Part shown: positions 43,301 to 52,333 of the stretch, one piece after another
Layout of the letters: each line of letters starts with the position of its first letter
Numbering within the stretch: the stretch's first letter is position 1
Source: Flagellimonas okinawensis
GTDB taxonomy: Bacteria; Bacteroidota; Bacteroidia; Flavobacteriales; Flavobacteriaceae
Assembly: GCF_029194005.1 (NCBI RefSeq)
Contig: NZ_JARFVA010000001.1
Span: forward strand, 124,001 to 188,000
Length of the DNA stretch: 64,000 bases
Reading direction: 5' to 3'
Program-made: the position numbers and the translations under genes
The notes under the pieces: generated by a model
Database searches by the model: none
Told to the model about the DNA's origin: nothing
What the model saw: the letters and a program-made list of their open reading frames with translations, nothing else

Positions 43301-43716
43301 TCTTCCCCAAGCACGCGGAGTTTATGAAAGATTTGGTTGAGGCCGATGGTCTTGGTGGCGTTGGAAGCCATGGGCAGCTTCAAGGATTAGGTTACCATTG
43401 GGAACTTTGGTCTGTGGCAAGTGGTGGCATGGATAACATGGACGCGCTTAAGGTGGCTACCATTCTAGGTGCTGAATCCCTTGGATTGGATGGTGACCTA
43501 GGTAGTATAGAGGAAGGCAAATTGGCCGATATTCTGATTTTGGATAAAAACCCATTGGAAGATATCCGCAACACCAATACACTCACCCATATTATTAAAA
43601 ATGGAAAGGTATATGATGCCGATACGCTTGATGAAGTGGCTCCTGTTGAGAAGAAAGCAGAATCCTTTCACTGGCAAACTAAAAAACCAGAAGGAGTTCC
43701 CGGCATGAAACAATAA
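40318..43716 (+). CDS. TolB-like propeller plus amidohydrolase fusion
   Basis: A 1132-residue exported enzyme (signal ending LFAQ). Residues 40 to about 660 hold two blocks of WD40-like/PD40 blades (HPRYSPDGKSIVFIS, SADWSPDGEYIVG, PAWSPDGEQIVFS). A charged Lys/Asp/Glu linker (about 660-705) follows. The C-terminal 430 residues are an amidohydrolase domain: KGARVITM, GFVDTHAHMW with two metal-ligand His, and EGKLADILILDKNPLEDI near the end. Such fusions are known in Bacteroidota and other phyla; substrates are probably peptides or cyclic amides. Followed by a strong terminator. Location: periplasm or outside. Confidence 0.88.
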   Translation: MKRNHFLMALAMFLSVFSLFAQSKEKESDTTKKATKELPLEPERTVSFTAKEGTWLSLDVHPNGETIIFDMMGDLYTIPIQGGKASKITEGMAYDVHPRYSPDGKSIVFISDKSSSDNIWTMELESKETKQITKDNNQNFFSADWSPDGEYIVGARGRRNIKLHMYHKNGGGGAQLIDKPENLKTIDPEFSPDGKLIYFSSRMRSWNYNAQLPQYQLGTYDTEDGGVTTITSRYGSAFTPTLSPDGKWLVYGSRFETETGLVLRNLENGDERWLAYPVQRDEQESIAPLGVLPAMAFTPDSKNVVASYGGKIFSINLATNTASEIPFEVDVNLELGPQLKFKYPIKDTPEALVTQIRDGVPSPDGSKLAFTALNRLYVMDLPDGSPKRLTNNDFTEAQPAWSPDGEQIVFSTWETDSGHLYKVNANGRGRVEKLTEEAAIYSNPAWSYTGNRIVFTKGSAQVYRDAIGPRASGAQEDLAWISADGGKINIIDKAEGRTNPHFTKVDNRIYLSKGKDLLSIRWDGTDQKEHLKLSGITTFGSSSFGFHDKNGGHSILPGSEQYQAPEDKSSSPSEIKISPDGTTALAKINNDIYTVTIPKYGKTPKISVADAEKAAFPAMKLTVLGGEFPAWAGNSKDVHWSLGASHFIYNIPAAKAYADSVATAKKEMEKLKSEEKDDDKEEDKDDEEKDKEEDKGYTAKELKVKVYYTKDIPEGTILLKGARVITMKNDEVIENGDILIENNRIKAVGTSGSLEIPKGTVEIDATGKTITPGFVDTHAHMWPNWGIHKNQIWIYSANLAYGVTTTRDPQTATTDVLTYSDMVDAGMMHGPRVYSTGPGVGYWSYKIKSLEHAKEVLKQYSEYYDTKSIKMYLVGNRQMRQWIIMAAKELELMPTTEGGLDFKLNMTQLLDGYPGHEHSFPIYPIYKDVVQSVAESQMAVTPTLLVSYGGPWAENYYYATEQPYHDKKLQYFTPYEELAQKSRRRGAWFMPEEHIFPKHAEFMKDLVEADGLGGVGSHGQLQGLGYHWELWSVASGGMDNMDALKVATILGAESLGLDGDLGSIEEGKLADILILDKNPLEDIRNTNTLTHIIKNGKVYDADTLDEVAPVEKKAESFHWQTKKPEGVPGMKQ

Positions 43717-43737
43717 GATAAAACTTCTGTAAAAAGT

Positions 43738-43767
43738 AAAAGGCGCACCGTTGGGTGCGCCTTTTTT
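43738..43767. terminator. Bidirectional terminator
   Basis: AAAGGCGCACC and GGGTGCGCCTTT with a 3-base loop and flanking A/T runs, between two convergent genes. Confidence 0.9.
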
Positions 43768-44561
43768 AATTTAAAATCTTTGACAAGGCATCCAGATCCT
43801 CCTGATAAATTTCATTTAAGTATTCCTTGTAAACATCATTGTATTTGTAACCAATGGTCTCTTGCGCTTTTGACAGATTATATTTTGCCTGGATGGTATC
43901 CCCCAACTTTAAATACACTTGCGCCAAACCAAAATAAGCTTCGCAAGTGGTGTCATATTGGGCAAGACCATTTTCATGAGAGGATATTGCCTCTTCGTAT
44001 TCACCTAACTGGTAATAACATAAGCCTTGGTACACAAAAGTTTGTACATCCGCCCAATCGGCACCCTGATTGCTAATACTACGCTTAAAATAGGGTATGG
44101 CCAGCATATTTCCCCATACCATAATAAGCCTCTCCGCGCAAAAAATCGATATCCTCACCCCATGGTGCATCCACCACATCAGGAGTCATGGCATCTAGGC
44201 GATCAAAATCCGCCAAAGCAGCTTTATAATTACGTAGAAAACGAAGTTTCATGTATCCGCGGTACCCAAGATGCTCCAAAGGATTGAGTTCAACGGCATG
44301 ATTCAAATAATAAAACCCCGTGGCATAATCCCCATTTTTGTTAAACGGTACAGAGCGCTCAAAGAAGGCTTCGGAATACTTGGGATGCTGCCAATTAAGA
44401 ATCTCGAACATGGCCTGCGACAAACCATTCCCTTGTACTCCCGCCGCAATATTGAAACGTTTTTCCTTAGGCTGAAAAACCAATTCATAGGCTACCAATC
44501 CAATGTAAACTGTAAATAGGGACGCGAGGATGATTTTTATGATTTTAAGAAACATCTTCAT
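43766..44561 (-). pseudogene. TPR protein disrupted by a frameshift
   Basis: Two overlapping frames read as one TPR protein. The first (44085-44561) has a membrane helix (IKIILASLFTVYIGLVAYELVF) and TPR units up to YYGMGKYAG, then a wrong end HTLF and stop. The second (43766 to about 44110) continues with AIPYFKRSISNQGADWADVQ and further units (YYQLGEYEEAISSHENGL). The expected junction would be of the type YYGMGKYA(E)AIPYFKRSI, so two bases are missing or one is extra at about 44104-44112. This is either a real frameshift or a sequencing error. The gene lies 3 bases after the TonB-C-like gene on the same strand. Confidence 0.8.
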
Positions 44562-44564
44562 AGG

Positions 44565-45062
44565 CTAAAAAATATCTGTGATGTTACCATTTTCCACTTT
44601 AAAGACAATCTGGATATAACTATCCAAGGGTTCCCCCTGAATTTTTCCGGGCACCCAACCCTCAAGTCCAGAGATCAAATCGGCAAAGTGTTTTGATGTT
44701 TCTTGTGGTACTTCTATACGTTTTACATCAGGATCGGTCATAGTGGCTCTAAATAGCCCTGTTTCTCCATGGCAATTCACCACAAACCGAACGGTAAACA
44801 ATCCATTGGGTGGCAATCCGTCTGCGTTTACCTTGGACCATAACTGTTTTTTTATGGCTTTTTTACCTCCCTGATAATAGGTTCCAGTCTGGTAATACTG
44901 TGAAGTCCTGTATTCGCCACAAACTTTAAACTCGGGAGAATCAATAGCACTATCATAGGAAATATCACCCACATAGTGAGTTAATTTTATATAGAGCCAA
45001 AGAGATAGCATGCCAGCAATAAGAAAGCTGACCAATAACCAAATATTGAGTTTGCTTTTCAA
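44565..45062 (-). CDS. Membrane-anchored protein with TonB C-terminal-like domain
   Basis: A 165-residue protein with one N-terminal membrane helix (LWLLVSFLIAGMLSLWLYI). The periplasmic part contains FTVRFVVNCHGETG, then ISGLEGWVPGKIQGEPLDSY and IQIVFKVENG, which resembles the strand-turn pattern of TonB C-terminal domains (with a W-x-PGK loop). It is too short to be a complete TonB energy transducer with a Pro-rich linker. It is followed by the frameshifted TPR gene, with which it may form a unit. Confidence 0.6.
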   Translation of the reverse strand: MKSKLNIWLLVSFLIAGMLSLWLYIKLTHYVGDISYDSAIDSPEFKVCGEYRTSQYYQTGTYYQGGKKAIKKQLWSKVNADGLPPNGLFTVRFVVNCHGETGLFRATMTDPDVKRIEVPQETSKHFADLISGLEGWVPGKIQGEPLDSYIQIVFKVENGNITDIF

Positions 45063-45122
45063 AAAACAGAAGTTGTTTTGTTAATGGTTAGGGGAAAGAT
45101 ACTAATAACGAATCGATTACAA

Positions 45123-45626
45123 CTATTGGTTTTCGTTTAAGTATTTTTTCGGAATATCCTTTCCGTTGTCACTGCTCATGGACCAAACCATATTGGCAAT
45201 CCACCAACGCCCATTGGAATACACCAACTGATAGCTATTTACACCCTTCCCTGTTTCATTTTCAGAGTCCACACCCTCAAAACTTTGAATTACCTGAGCT
45301 ATACCGTTAAATTCTTCCACAATTTCACCCATGCCTTCTTCGTGATATCCCATGGAGTAATAATCATCGGTAAGTGTTTCCAAAAATTCATCGAGTCCCA
45401 TGGTCTCTTGCATAAATACGCCGTCCTCTTGGCCTACCATGCTGAAATGTGCTGTGGGTAAAAACAGGGTTCTGAAATAGGCCGTATCGATAACTTGTCC
45501 TTTTTCAACTGAAATGACCCGCTGGGTCTCCTTTACCAGTTCAGTTACATTCTGAAAAATATCTTTGGTTTGTGCGATTGTCACGCTGCAAATCAACAAA
45601 GCTAAAAATAGGGTCCTCGATTTCAT
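45123..45626 (-). CDS. Secreted NTF2-like (SnoaL-type) protein
   Basis: A 167-residue protein with a signal peptide (to about SVTIAQ). The mature part has the cone-like NTF2 pattern: helix VTELVKETQRVI, YFRTLFLPTAHFSMVG, and final strands VNSYQLVYSNGRWWIANMVWSMS. The fold is used by enzymes and binding proteins alike, and no catalytic residue stands out. It follows the aminotransferase gene on the same strand by 11 bases and is likely co-transcribed. Confidence 0.75.
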   Translation of the reverse strand: MKSRTLFLALLICSVTIAQTKDIFQNVTELVKETQRVISVEKGQVIDTAYFRTLFLPTAHFSMVGQEDGVFMQETMGLDEFLETLTDDYYSMGYHEEGMGEIVEEFNGIAQVIQSFEGVDSENETGKGVNSYQLVYSNGRWWIANMVWSMSSDNGKDIPKKYLNENQ

Positions 45627-45637
45627 AACTAACTAAT

Positions 45638-46915
45638 TTATGATAGGCCTTTTATAAGTTTCAAAGCTCTATCTATTTCTTCTTTGGAATTATAAATATG
45701 TACGGAATGGCGCAACATTTCACTGCCTACCGAGCGTGGCTGCAAGCGCTCCTTCTCCCACATATATTTTTGTAGTTCCGGTCCGGACATACCATCCACA
45801 CCATAGGTGGTGATTCCCGCCGCCATATCCTCGTTGGTGGAGGAGTATAAAGTGACATGCCCCATTTCCTTGAGGCCATCGCGCAAATATTTGCCCAGTT
45901 CCTTCACTCGGCTTAACCACACATCATGACCAATTGTATTGAAAAAATCCACGGCCGCCTCATACCCTGCCATTAGGCCGGCATTGCCCGTTCCGTTTTG
46001 CATCAAGCGGAAACCATGGTCATCTTGATTGTCCCAATTGTAGCTCGCAATGGTCGTCCAAATATCGCCCACCACATCTTTATTGATATACAGCAACCCA
46101 CTGCCCGAAGGTGCCAGTAACCATTTGTGCAGACTGGAATAATAGGCATCACACCCAATATCCTTCACATCTACGGGAATCTGCCCTACACATTGTGCGC
46201 CATCCAAAATGGTGAAAATGCCCCGTTTTTTCGCTTCGGTACAGATTTCTTTTACCGGCATTACCGTTCCAAAACCGGAAATGATATGCGGAATCGCAAT
46301 GACCTTGGTTTTTGGAGTGACTTCTTTAAAAATAGCATCGATAATTTCTTGTGGGTCGTTCGCAGGTTCAGGCATAGTGGCCTGTTTGTACACACAGCCT
46401 TTGCGTTTGGCCAACAATTGCCAAGCACCAAAACCGCCGCCGTGCTCTTGGTTGGTATTCAGCAGCTCGTCCCCTTCTTTTAGATCGAGGCCCATCCCCA
46501 CGTAGTTCATACCAAAGGTGGCATTTTGTGTCAGTGAGATTTCCTTAAAATCACAATTAATGATCTTGCCCAATTTGGTGCGCAGCTCTTCATACGGGAA
46601 ATATCCGGTCAGCAATTCTGGTCCAGACCCGTTCTTATAGTCCACCGTTGCGGCCTCTACGTTCCAGTGCATCATATGGTCGAACATTTTATCCAGCACA
46701 TAACCGGGAGTCGGCCCCATGGTTCCATTATTAAAATAGGTCTGACCCTCTTTCAATGGAAATTGTTTGCGCACCATGGCCCAATACGCTTCATCTTTTG
46801 GTGCCTTGGTTTGTAGTGAGGTAATGGACCAATCTTTCTTGGGATCAAATGAAATGAACGGTAACGACAGCATTGCCGCTGTACCTTGTTTTAAGAATTT
46901 TCTACGTGGCGCCAT
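45638..46915 (-). CDS. Class V aminotransferase-fold enzyme with Tat-like signal
   Basis: A 425-residue PLP enzyme of the isopenicillin-N epimerase/cysteine desulphurase-like group. The Schiff-base lysine is Lys264 in SSLHKWLLAP, the pyridine-binding Asp238 is in TILDGAQ, and the ring-stacking His158 is in NQEHGG. The N-terminus, APRRKFLKQGTAAML, carries a twin-arginine-like export signal, which means export of a folded, cofactor-bound enzyme to the periplasm. Natural substrate unknown; an epimerase or lyase acting on amino acids is plausible. Followed by the NTF2-like gene. Confidence 0.87.
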   Translation of the reverse strand: MAPRRKFLKQGTAAMLSLPFISFDPKKDWSITSLQTKAPKDEAYWAMVRKQFPLKEGQTYFNNGTMGPTPGYVLDKMFDHMMHWNVEAATVDYKNGSGPELLTGYFPYEELRTKLGKIINCDFKEISLTQNATFGMNYVGMGLDLKEGDELLNTNQEHGGGFGAWQLLAKRKGCVYKQATMPEPANDPQEIIDAIFKEVTPKTKVIAIPHIISGFGTVMPVKEICTEAKKRGIFTILDGAQCVGQIPVDVKDIGCDAYYSSLHKWLLAPSGSGLLYINKDVVGDIWTTIASYNWDNQDDHGFRLMQNGTGNAGLMAGYEAAVDFFNTIGHDVWLSRVKELGKYLRDGLKEMGHVTLYSSTNEDMAAGITTYGVDGMSGPELQKYMWEKERLQPRSVGSEMLRHSVHIYNSKEEIDRALKLIKGLS

Positions 46916-47068
46916 GAGATGGTTGGTTTATGGTTATTGGTTGTTTATCAATTTACAGGTGGTTTTTCAAAGAAAATGTAAATTCTTTGAAAATTTGTCA
47001 TCACTTCTGTCCTTTTTACTTCATTACCTTCAAACAAACCCTTAAATTTAGGGAGCTAATTCAAAACA

Positions 47069-49264
47069 ATGAAAAATAAATTATTACCTCTGCTCCTCCT
47101 TTTGGGAGTAGTCAGTGTCTCGGCCCAGGACAAAATAATTGGGTTCAGTGAAAAAGCTTCGGAAGCACAGACCCAACTCGAAGCTGCATACGAAAAACAA
47201 CTTTCCTCCGAAAATTTGGACCAATGGATGAAACTCATGGTGGCAGAGCCACACTGGGTTGGTACCGAATATGGCGAAAAGAACGTAAAATGGATGGAAA
47301 AGCAATTTAAATCTTGGGGATACAAAACCAAGATCGATACGTACCACGTGCTTTTCCCTTACCCTAAGGTCCGCGTGCTGGAATTAACAGCTCCGACCAA
47401 GTACACCGCTTCTTTGGAAGCTATCCCAGTGGAGGGTGACCCGTACACCGCACAAGGTGACAAATTGTTGCCCAGCTACAATGCTTTCTCCACCGATGGT
47501 GATGTAGAGGCCGATTTGGTATTTGTAAACTATGGAATCCCAAGCGATTACGAACAGCTCGAAAAATTGGGCATCGATGTAAAAGGTAAGATCGTTATTG
47601 CCAAGTACCAAGGTTCTTGGAGAGGTATTAAACCAAAACTGGCCGCCGAAAAAGGTGCCATTGGTTGTATTATCTATTCCGATCCTATGGATGATGGGTA
47701 TTACCAAGGCGATGTGTACCCAAAAGGTCCGTACAAGAACAAAACTGGTGTACAGCGTGGTTCCGTAATGGATATGCCGTTATATCCTGGTGATGTATTA
47801 ACTCCTGGTTATGCCGCCACCAAAGACGCGAAGCGTTTGGATCGTGAAGAGGCTCCGACCATTACCAAAATTCCTGTTTTACCAATTTCCTACGAAGATG
47901 CACAACCTTTGTTGGCCGCTTTGGAAGGCCCTGTAGCTCCGGAAAATTGGAGAGGTGGATTGCCCATCACCTATCATATTGGTCCTGGACCTGCAAAAGT
48001 GCATTTAAAATTAGAGTTTGACTGGCAATTGAAACCTGCCCATAACTTGATCGCTACATGGGAAGGTGACGAATTCCCAGACGAATGGGTCATCCGTGGA
48101 AACCACCACGATGCTTGGGTACACGGTGCCAGTGACCCTGTAAGTGGTATGGTAGCCTTAATGGAAGAAGCCCGTGTAGTGGCCAAATTGGCCAAAGAAG
48201 GACACAAACCCAAACGTACCTTGGTGTACTGTGCTTGGGATGCCGAAGAGCCCGGACTGATCGGTTCCACCGAATGGGTAGAGGACCACATTCCAGAATT
48301 GAAAGAAAAGGCGGTGGCCTACATTAATACCGATGGAAACAGCCGTGGCTATTTAGGAGCAGGAGGTTCCCACTCCCTACAAGCTATGGTAAGCCAAGTG
48401 GCCAACGTAGTAACCGACCCACAAAAAGGAGTTTCGGTGGCAGAGCGTCGCAAAGCGGCCAATGTGATCCGTGGAGGGGACAACTCTTTTAAATTGTCCG
48501 CATTGGGTTCAGGTTCGGATTATACGCCATTTATACAGCACACCGGTATTGCCTCGTTGAACTTGGGCTACGGTGGTGAAGGTCGTGGCGGAGAATACCA
48601 CACCATTTACGACACCTACTCCCACTACACCCGTTTTAAAGATCCTGGGTTTGACTATGGTGTAGCTTTGGCCAACACGGCCGGACGTATTTCTTTGCGT
48701 TTGGCAAATGCCGAGGTATTGCCGTTTGAATTGACACAATGGCACAGCACTATCGAAACCTATTTGGGCGAGGTGATGAAAACCTTGGAAAGCATGCGTG
48801 CCGAAGTTGAAAAACACAACAAACTGGTTAAAGCGGATACCTACGGATTGGTGATGGATCCCAAAAAACCGATAGCTCCCGCAAAAATGGAGGCCGAAGT
48901 TCCGTATTTGGACTTCTCGCCTATCCAAAATGTGGTTGCTGACCTAAAGAAAAGTATAGCCACCTTTTCCAAGGCAGATGTACTTGCTTTGTCCGCCTCC
49001 AAAAAGGCACAACTGAACCAAGAGTTGATGGGCATGGAGCAGGTATTGTTACAGGATAAGGGACTTCCCCGCAGGGATTGGTTTAAGCACCAGATCTATG
49101 CCCCTGGATTTTACACCGGGTATGGGGTAAAAACACTTCCAGGCGTGCGCGAGGCCATTGAACAGAAGGAATGGAAAGAAGCACAGGAACAAATTGGGGT
49201 ATTGGCCACCACCCTAAAAGCTTTTGATGCGCAGGTACAAAAACTGAACAGCATAGTGCAGTAA
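47069..49264 (+). CDS. M28-family zinc peptidase (glutamate carboxypeptidase II-like)
   Basis: A 731-residue secreted enzyme (signal ending VSVSAQ). It has the three-part layout of human GCPII: a protease-associated (PA) domain inserted early (about 120-270), the M28 catalytic domain, and a C-terminal helical dimerisation domain (about 570-725). Di-zinc ligands can be read in NHHDAWVHGASDP (His and Asp), CAWDAEEPGL (Glu-Glu), INTDGN (Asp) and EYHTIYDTY (His). It probably removes acidic C-terminal residues from peptides in the periplasm. Single-gene unit with terminator. Confidence 0.93.
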   Translation: MKNKLLPLLLLLGVVSVSAQDKIIGFSEKASEAQTQLEAAYEKQLSSENLDQWMKLMVAEPHWVGTEYGEKNVKWMEKQFKSWGYKTKIDTYHVLFPYPKVRVLELTAPTKYTASLEAIPVEGDPYTAQGDKLLPSYNAFSTDGDVEADLVFVNYGIPSDYEQLEKLGIDVKGKIVIAKYQGSWRGIKPKLAAEKGAIGCIIYSDPMDDGYYQGDVYPKGPYKNKTGVQRGSVMDMPLYPGDVLTPGYAATKDAKRLDREEAPTITKIPVLPISYEDAQPLLAALEGPVAPENWRGGLPITYHIGPGPAKVHLKLEFDWQLKPAHNLIATWEGDEFPDEWVIRGNHHDAWVHGASDPVSGMVALMEEARVVAKLAKEGHKPKRTLVYCAWDAEEPGLIGSTEWVEDHIPELKEKAVAYINTDGNSRGYLGAGGSHSLQAMVSQVANVVTDPQKGVSVAERRKAANVIRGGDNSFKLSALGSGSDYTPFIQHTGIASLNLGYGGEGRGGEYHTIYDTYSHYTRFKDPGFDYGVALANTAGRISLRLANAEVLPFELTQWHSTIETYLGEVMKTLESMRAEVEKHNKLVKADTYGLVMDPKKPIAPAKMEAEVPYLDFSPIQNVVADLKKSIATFSKADVLALSASKKAQLNQELMGMEQVLLQDKGLPRRDWFKHQIYAPGFYTGYGVKTLPGVREAIEQKEWKEAQEQIGVLATTLKAFDAQVQKLNSIVQ

Positions 49265-49286
49265 TTGGATTTCTCCTGAAAAATTA

Positions 49287-49322
49287 AAACCGCCCCTGCG
49301 AATATCGTTGGGGCGGTTTTTT
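49287..49322 (+). terminator. Rho-independent terminator
   Basis: AAAACCGCCCC and GGGGCGGTTTT form an 11-bp stem with a loop of 14 bases and a T run, about 22 bases after the peptidase stop. Confidence 0.88.
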
Positions 49323-49408
49323 ATTTTTAATTGGGTTGAATTTGATTATAAAAGAATATAGAGTCGGGGTTAATAGTAATTTTGGCTGGGACGCTATAAA
49401 TTTTAAAA

Positions 49409-51790
49409 TCAATTTATTTCAGGCTCCAATGATGATTCCACATCATCTAATTTAAGGCTACCTAAACTTCCTATCATTGGTAAAAGAATTGGAGACAAAA
49501 CTTTTGTTGTATACTTTATATGGGTGAAAATATTTCCGATTTCATTATTGGTTTCTTCAATAGACCTTTCAATTTTATCATTGTATTCTTTTAGAAGTGC
49601 AATGCCTATAAGTACCATTCCATATTTATATCTAGCATTCAATAATTTCGAATCAATATTACCATTTGATTTTTGCTCTGATAATAAATGAATATTATTC
49701 ATGTTTATGAAAAAATCATACCCTCCTTGCCCATCCTCGAATACATGCAAAGCAGTTTCATTTTCAAATCCTTTAGAAATCCAATTTTTATCCTTCTTAA
49801 AAACTTCTATAACATTTGGCAGGTCAAGATGTGAGGTATTCTCACTATCGTTTCCCCTATTTTTTGTTGATGATTTTTTCCTACTGGTTTTAGTTGATGA
49901 ATTATTCTTTTTTTCTATATCTGTAACCTTAATAAAAAACTTACTAACAAATGGTTCAATTTGACTTACATCCTCTACTTTACTTTCAAAGCATAAAATA
50001 TCGCCAACTTTAGCATTCTCAGGAAGTAAAACATTTAAGTTTATAAAACCATTCCATGGGTTAATCTGTTTATTCTCGACCTCTGTTCCATTAACATAAA
50101 GTGAGAATTTACCAGGATCATTATCTCTATCAAAATAATCATTTTCAGCATCAGTTTTATATTGAACTCTGAATCTCACATTTCTAGGACAATCTTTTGG
50201 GGAACCTTCTGGATATTCTTTGATTAATGTGAAAAATGTTGGGAACCTTTTTCCTTTAAATTTTTCCTCGCTTTTACTACTTGCTATATTAAATGGATTT
50301 GGTAACCTTACTCCTTTGATAAATAGTTTTGATAGTGTTGGAGACTTCTTTAAAATATTCTCTATAACATCGGCAAGAGGTTTTGAATCTTCAAGTTTAT
50401 CCTCTATATCCTCTCTTCGTCTTCTTTCTCTTAACTGATTTAAACCTTTATGTTCTCTCAATAAAATTTCAAGTTCTCTTTCAATTTGAGAACGCAATTC
50501 TCCTGATGCTAATCGATCTCGACTATTTAAAAACAAATCTTCCCTTGATCTTCCATCCAATTCAGAACAATCTACAACTACCAGTAAGGAATCTGCTATA
50601 TAGCTATGACGCACTGCATTTCGAGTAAAAAATGATTTAGAAAGCGTACCATGTGTTTGTCCGTTAATAACAAAAATAATTCCTTCATCTCTTGTATAAT
50701 TAGTTGACCTTCCTCTTTTAAATGCGAAAATAGAAGCACGCATTTTTTGACCTAAAGCAGTAATGGGACCTGATACAGGGAAACCACTTTCCAAATTCTC
50801 TTTTTTATCTTCATCAAGTCTAACTGACAGACCGGACAATGTAGTTTCCAAAGTATGTCCCTTGTATCCTTTCCTACGTTCATAAAGGCGAATAGGAAGT
50901 GCTATGCTAGGCATTAATAAAGCAAGTTTATAATTAAGATCAAATAATATATTTGTTTTCAATCCTGTCATTTGATATTCATACAATTTGATAAAAGTTC
51001 CAAATGACAAATCATTTTGGTAAGCATTAGGGTATATACCAGGCATCAACTTAAGTGACTCACTTTCAAATCGTAATATTTTATTATCAGGAGCCAAGAA
51101 TTTATAAATCGAACTTCGAACACCTTGAGGCGGGTTTTCTCTTCTTACGACAGTGATTCCCCAACAATTGACTGAATCATCTAATTCTTCTTGAATTTTA
51201 ATATCTGGATTTCTTTTAGAAATAATGAGCTGCAAATTTTCTCGGCCACAAAAACGTAAAACTGCCGTACCACCCATATTAAATTTACCTTGGACAAAAG
51301 GAGTTCTCAATTTGTTATTTTTATCTATTGACAAAATTGTATCAGGCAATCTATTGGGTGTTTGTCCTTCACCCTTATCAATAATTGAATAACAAGGATT
51401 AGACTTTGCGCCAGTTGAAACAAGTGCTATATTTTCAGCAAGTTTTGTTCTTTCATTTGGAGTTATATTTGATAATTTACCATTATCGACTTTATAAAAT
51501 TTCTCTAAAGCATCAGCTATACTAGTTGGCGCCTCTGGACTATCTGTCTTAACACCTCTCTTAAGACATTCAGCCATTAATACCGCATCAACGGAATTTA
51601 CTATTTTCTCAACTAAAGCATCTTCAGCCCTACTTTTTTGATTCCCAATTGTTGCAAAATTGTTTTCTTTACCTCCATATAATTGCCAAACATCAGAATT
51701 ATCCCAATAACCTTCTTTTTTAAGAATATTAATTATCTCTTTCTCAGTATCAGCCTTAACTAGACTTATTGCTAATTCCTTGTTATTCAT
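49409..51790 (-). CDS. Large GHKL-ATPase protein, possible single-gene defence system
   Basis: A 793-residue soluble protein. The N-terminal GHKL (Hsp90/MutL/histidine-kinase-type) ATP site can be read: N-box EKIVNSVDAV (Glu61, Asn65, Asp68), G1 IIDKGEGQ (Asp138-x-Gly-x-Gly), and a G2-like lid QGKFNMGGTAVLRF (167-180). A MutL-like second domain follows, with VINGQTHGTLSKSF and SRDRLASGE, then a charged coiled segment (REHKGLNQLRERRRRE) and a C-terminal beta domain, a Lys/Ser/Thr linker (about 625-645) and a helical end. The gene is markedly AT-rich (17 of 60 bases G/C at 50101-50160) and alone between unrelated genes, as expected for acquired DNA. Some single-gene phage-defence proteins use such ATPase domains; this role is inference. 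Confidence 0.75.
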   Translation of the reverse strand: MNNKELAISLVKADTEKEIINILKKEGYWDNSDVWQLYGGKENNFATIGNQKSRAEDALVEKIVNSVDAVLMAECLKRGVKTDSPEAPTSIADALEKFYKVDNGKLSNITPNERTKLAENIALVSTGAKSNPCYSIIDKGEGQTPNRLPDTILSIDKNNKLRTPFVQGKFNMGGTAVLRFCGRENLQLIISKRNPDIKIQEELDDSVNCWGITVVRRENPPQGVRSSIYKFLAPDNKILRFESESLKLMPGIYPNAYQNDLSFGTFIKLYEYQMTGLKTNILFDLNYKLALLMPSIALPIRLYERRKGYKGHTLETTLSGLSVRLDEDKKENLESGFPVSGPITALGQKMRASIFAFKRGRSTNYTRDEGIIFVINGQTHGTLSKSFFTRNAVRHSYIADSLLVVVDCSELDGRSREDLFLNSRDRLASGELRSQIERELEILLREHKGLNQLRERRRREDIEDKLEDSKPLADVIENILKKSPTLSKLFIKGVRLPNPFNIASSKSEEKFKGKRFPTFFTLIKEYPEGSPKDCPRNVRFRVQYKTDAENDYFDRDNDPGKFSLYVNGTEVENKQINPWNGFINLNVLLPENAKVGDILCFESKVEDVSQIEPFVSKFFIKVTDIEKKNNSSTKTSRKKSSTKNRGNDSENTSHLDLPNVIEVFKKDKNWISKGFENETALHVFEDGQGGYDFFINMNNIHLLSEQKSNGNIDSKLLNARYKYGMVLIGIALLKEYNDKIERSIEETNNEIGNIFTHIKYTTKVLSPILLPMIGSLGSLKLDDVESSLEPEIN

Positions 51791-51891
51791 ACATTTTCAA
51801 ATGGTTACTGATTTTTCACTTCGTTAGTAAACCTTTAAAAATACCAACATTTAACACGTAACCGATTACAGAAAACCGTAACCATACAAAA

Positions 51892-51909
51892 AAAGCCCTA
51901 AAGGGCTTT
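51892..51909 (-). terminator. Rho-independent terminator
   Basis: AAAGCCC and GGGCTTT pair around TAAA; on the minus strand a run of T follows. It serves the AraC/DUF302 transcript ending at 51947. Confidence 0.75.
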
Positions 51910-51946
51910 CTCCAACATTCCAATAAATCCAACAATCCAACCGTCC

Positions 51947-52324
51947 TTAAAAAGAAAGTATCCCCTGCATCTGCTCCAACAACTCGGCTGCCATTTCAGG
52001 CTGTAACCCATAATCCTGTAGGCTGCCCACAGGGTTTTTAAAACTCAGTTGGGTGGTGGTGTCATCCAGTTGGTGCAACACCATTTTTAGTGGGATATCG
52101 TTTATGGCCAGCGGATCGTTCGCCATGATCTCTGCAATATATTTCGGGTGGAAAAAGAGCAATTGCCGCAACGGCGCTATGCGCACCCCGTGTTTGGCCA
52201 CAATGGCCTGGGTGTCTATTTCGTGCAGGAGTAAAAAGCCGTGTTCCACAATGCGTTTTTTAAGCGCACCGTACAATTGCTCAAAGGGCACGGAAACGGT
52301 TTGAGATATCACATGTGCTTTCAT
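51947..52324 (-). CDS. DUF302 family protein
   Basis: A 125-residue cytoplasmic protein with the DUF302 pattern: helix ALKKRIVEHGFLLLHEID, then VRIAPLRQLLFFHPKY and the buried strand IPLKMVLHQLDDTTTQLSFKNP. Family members have been linked to stress and metal responses, but no reaction is known. It follows the AraC regulator gene by 9 bases on the same strand, so it is probably co-transcribed with it. Confidence 0.8.
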   Translation of the reverse strand: MKAHVISQTVSVPFEQLYGALKKRIVEHGFLLLHEIDTQAIVAKHGVRIAPLRQLLFFHPKYIAEIMANDPLAINDIPLKMVLHQLDDTTTQLSFKNPVGSLQDYGLQPEMAAELLEQMQGILSF

Positions 52325-52333
52325 GGGTAAAAA

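Noticed and set aside
40318..43716. Propeller-amidohydrolase as two separate genes joined by an error
   Set aside because: The frame is continuous through a charged linker, and this fusion is a known architecture.
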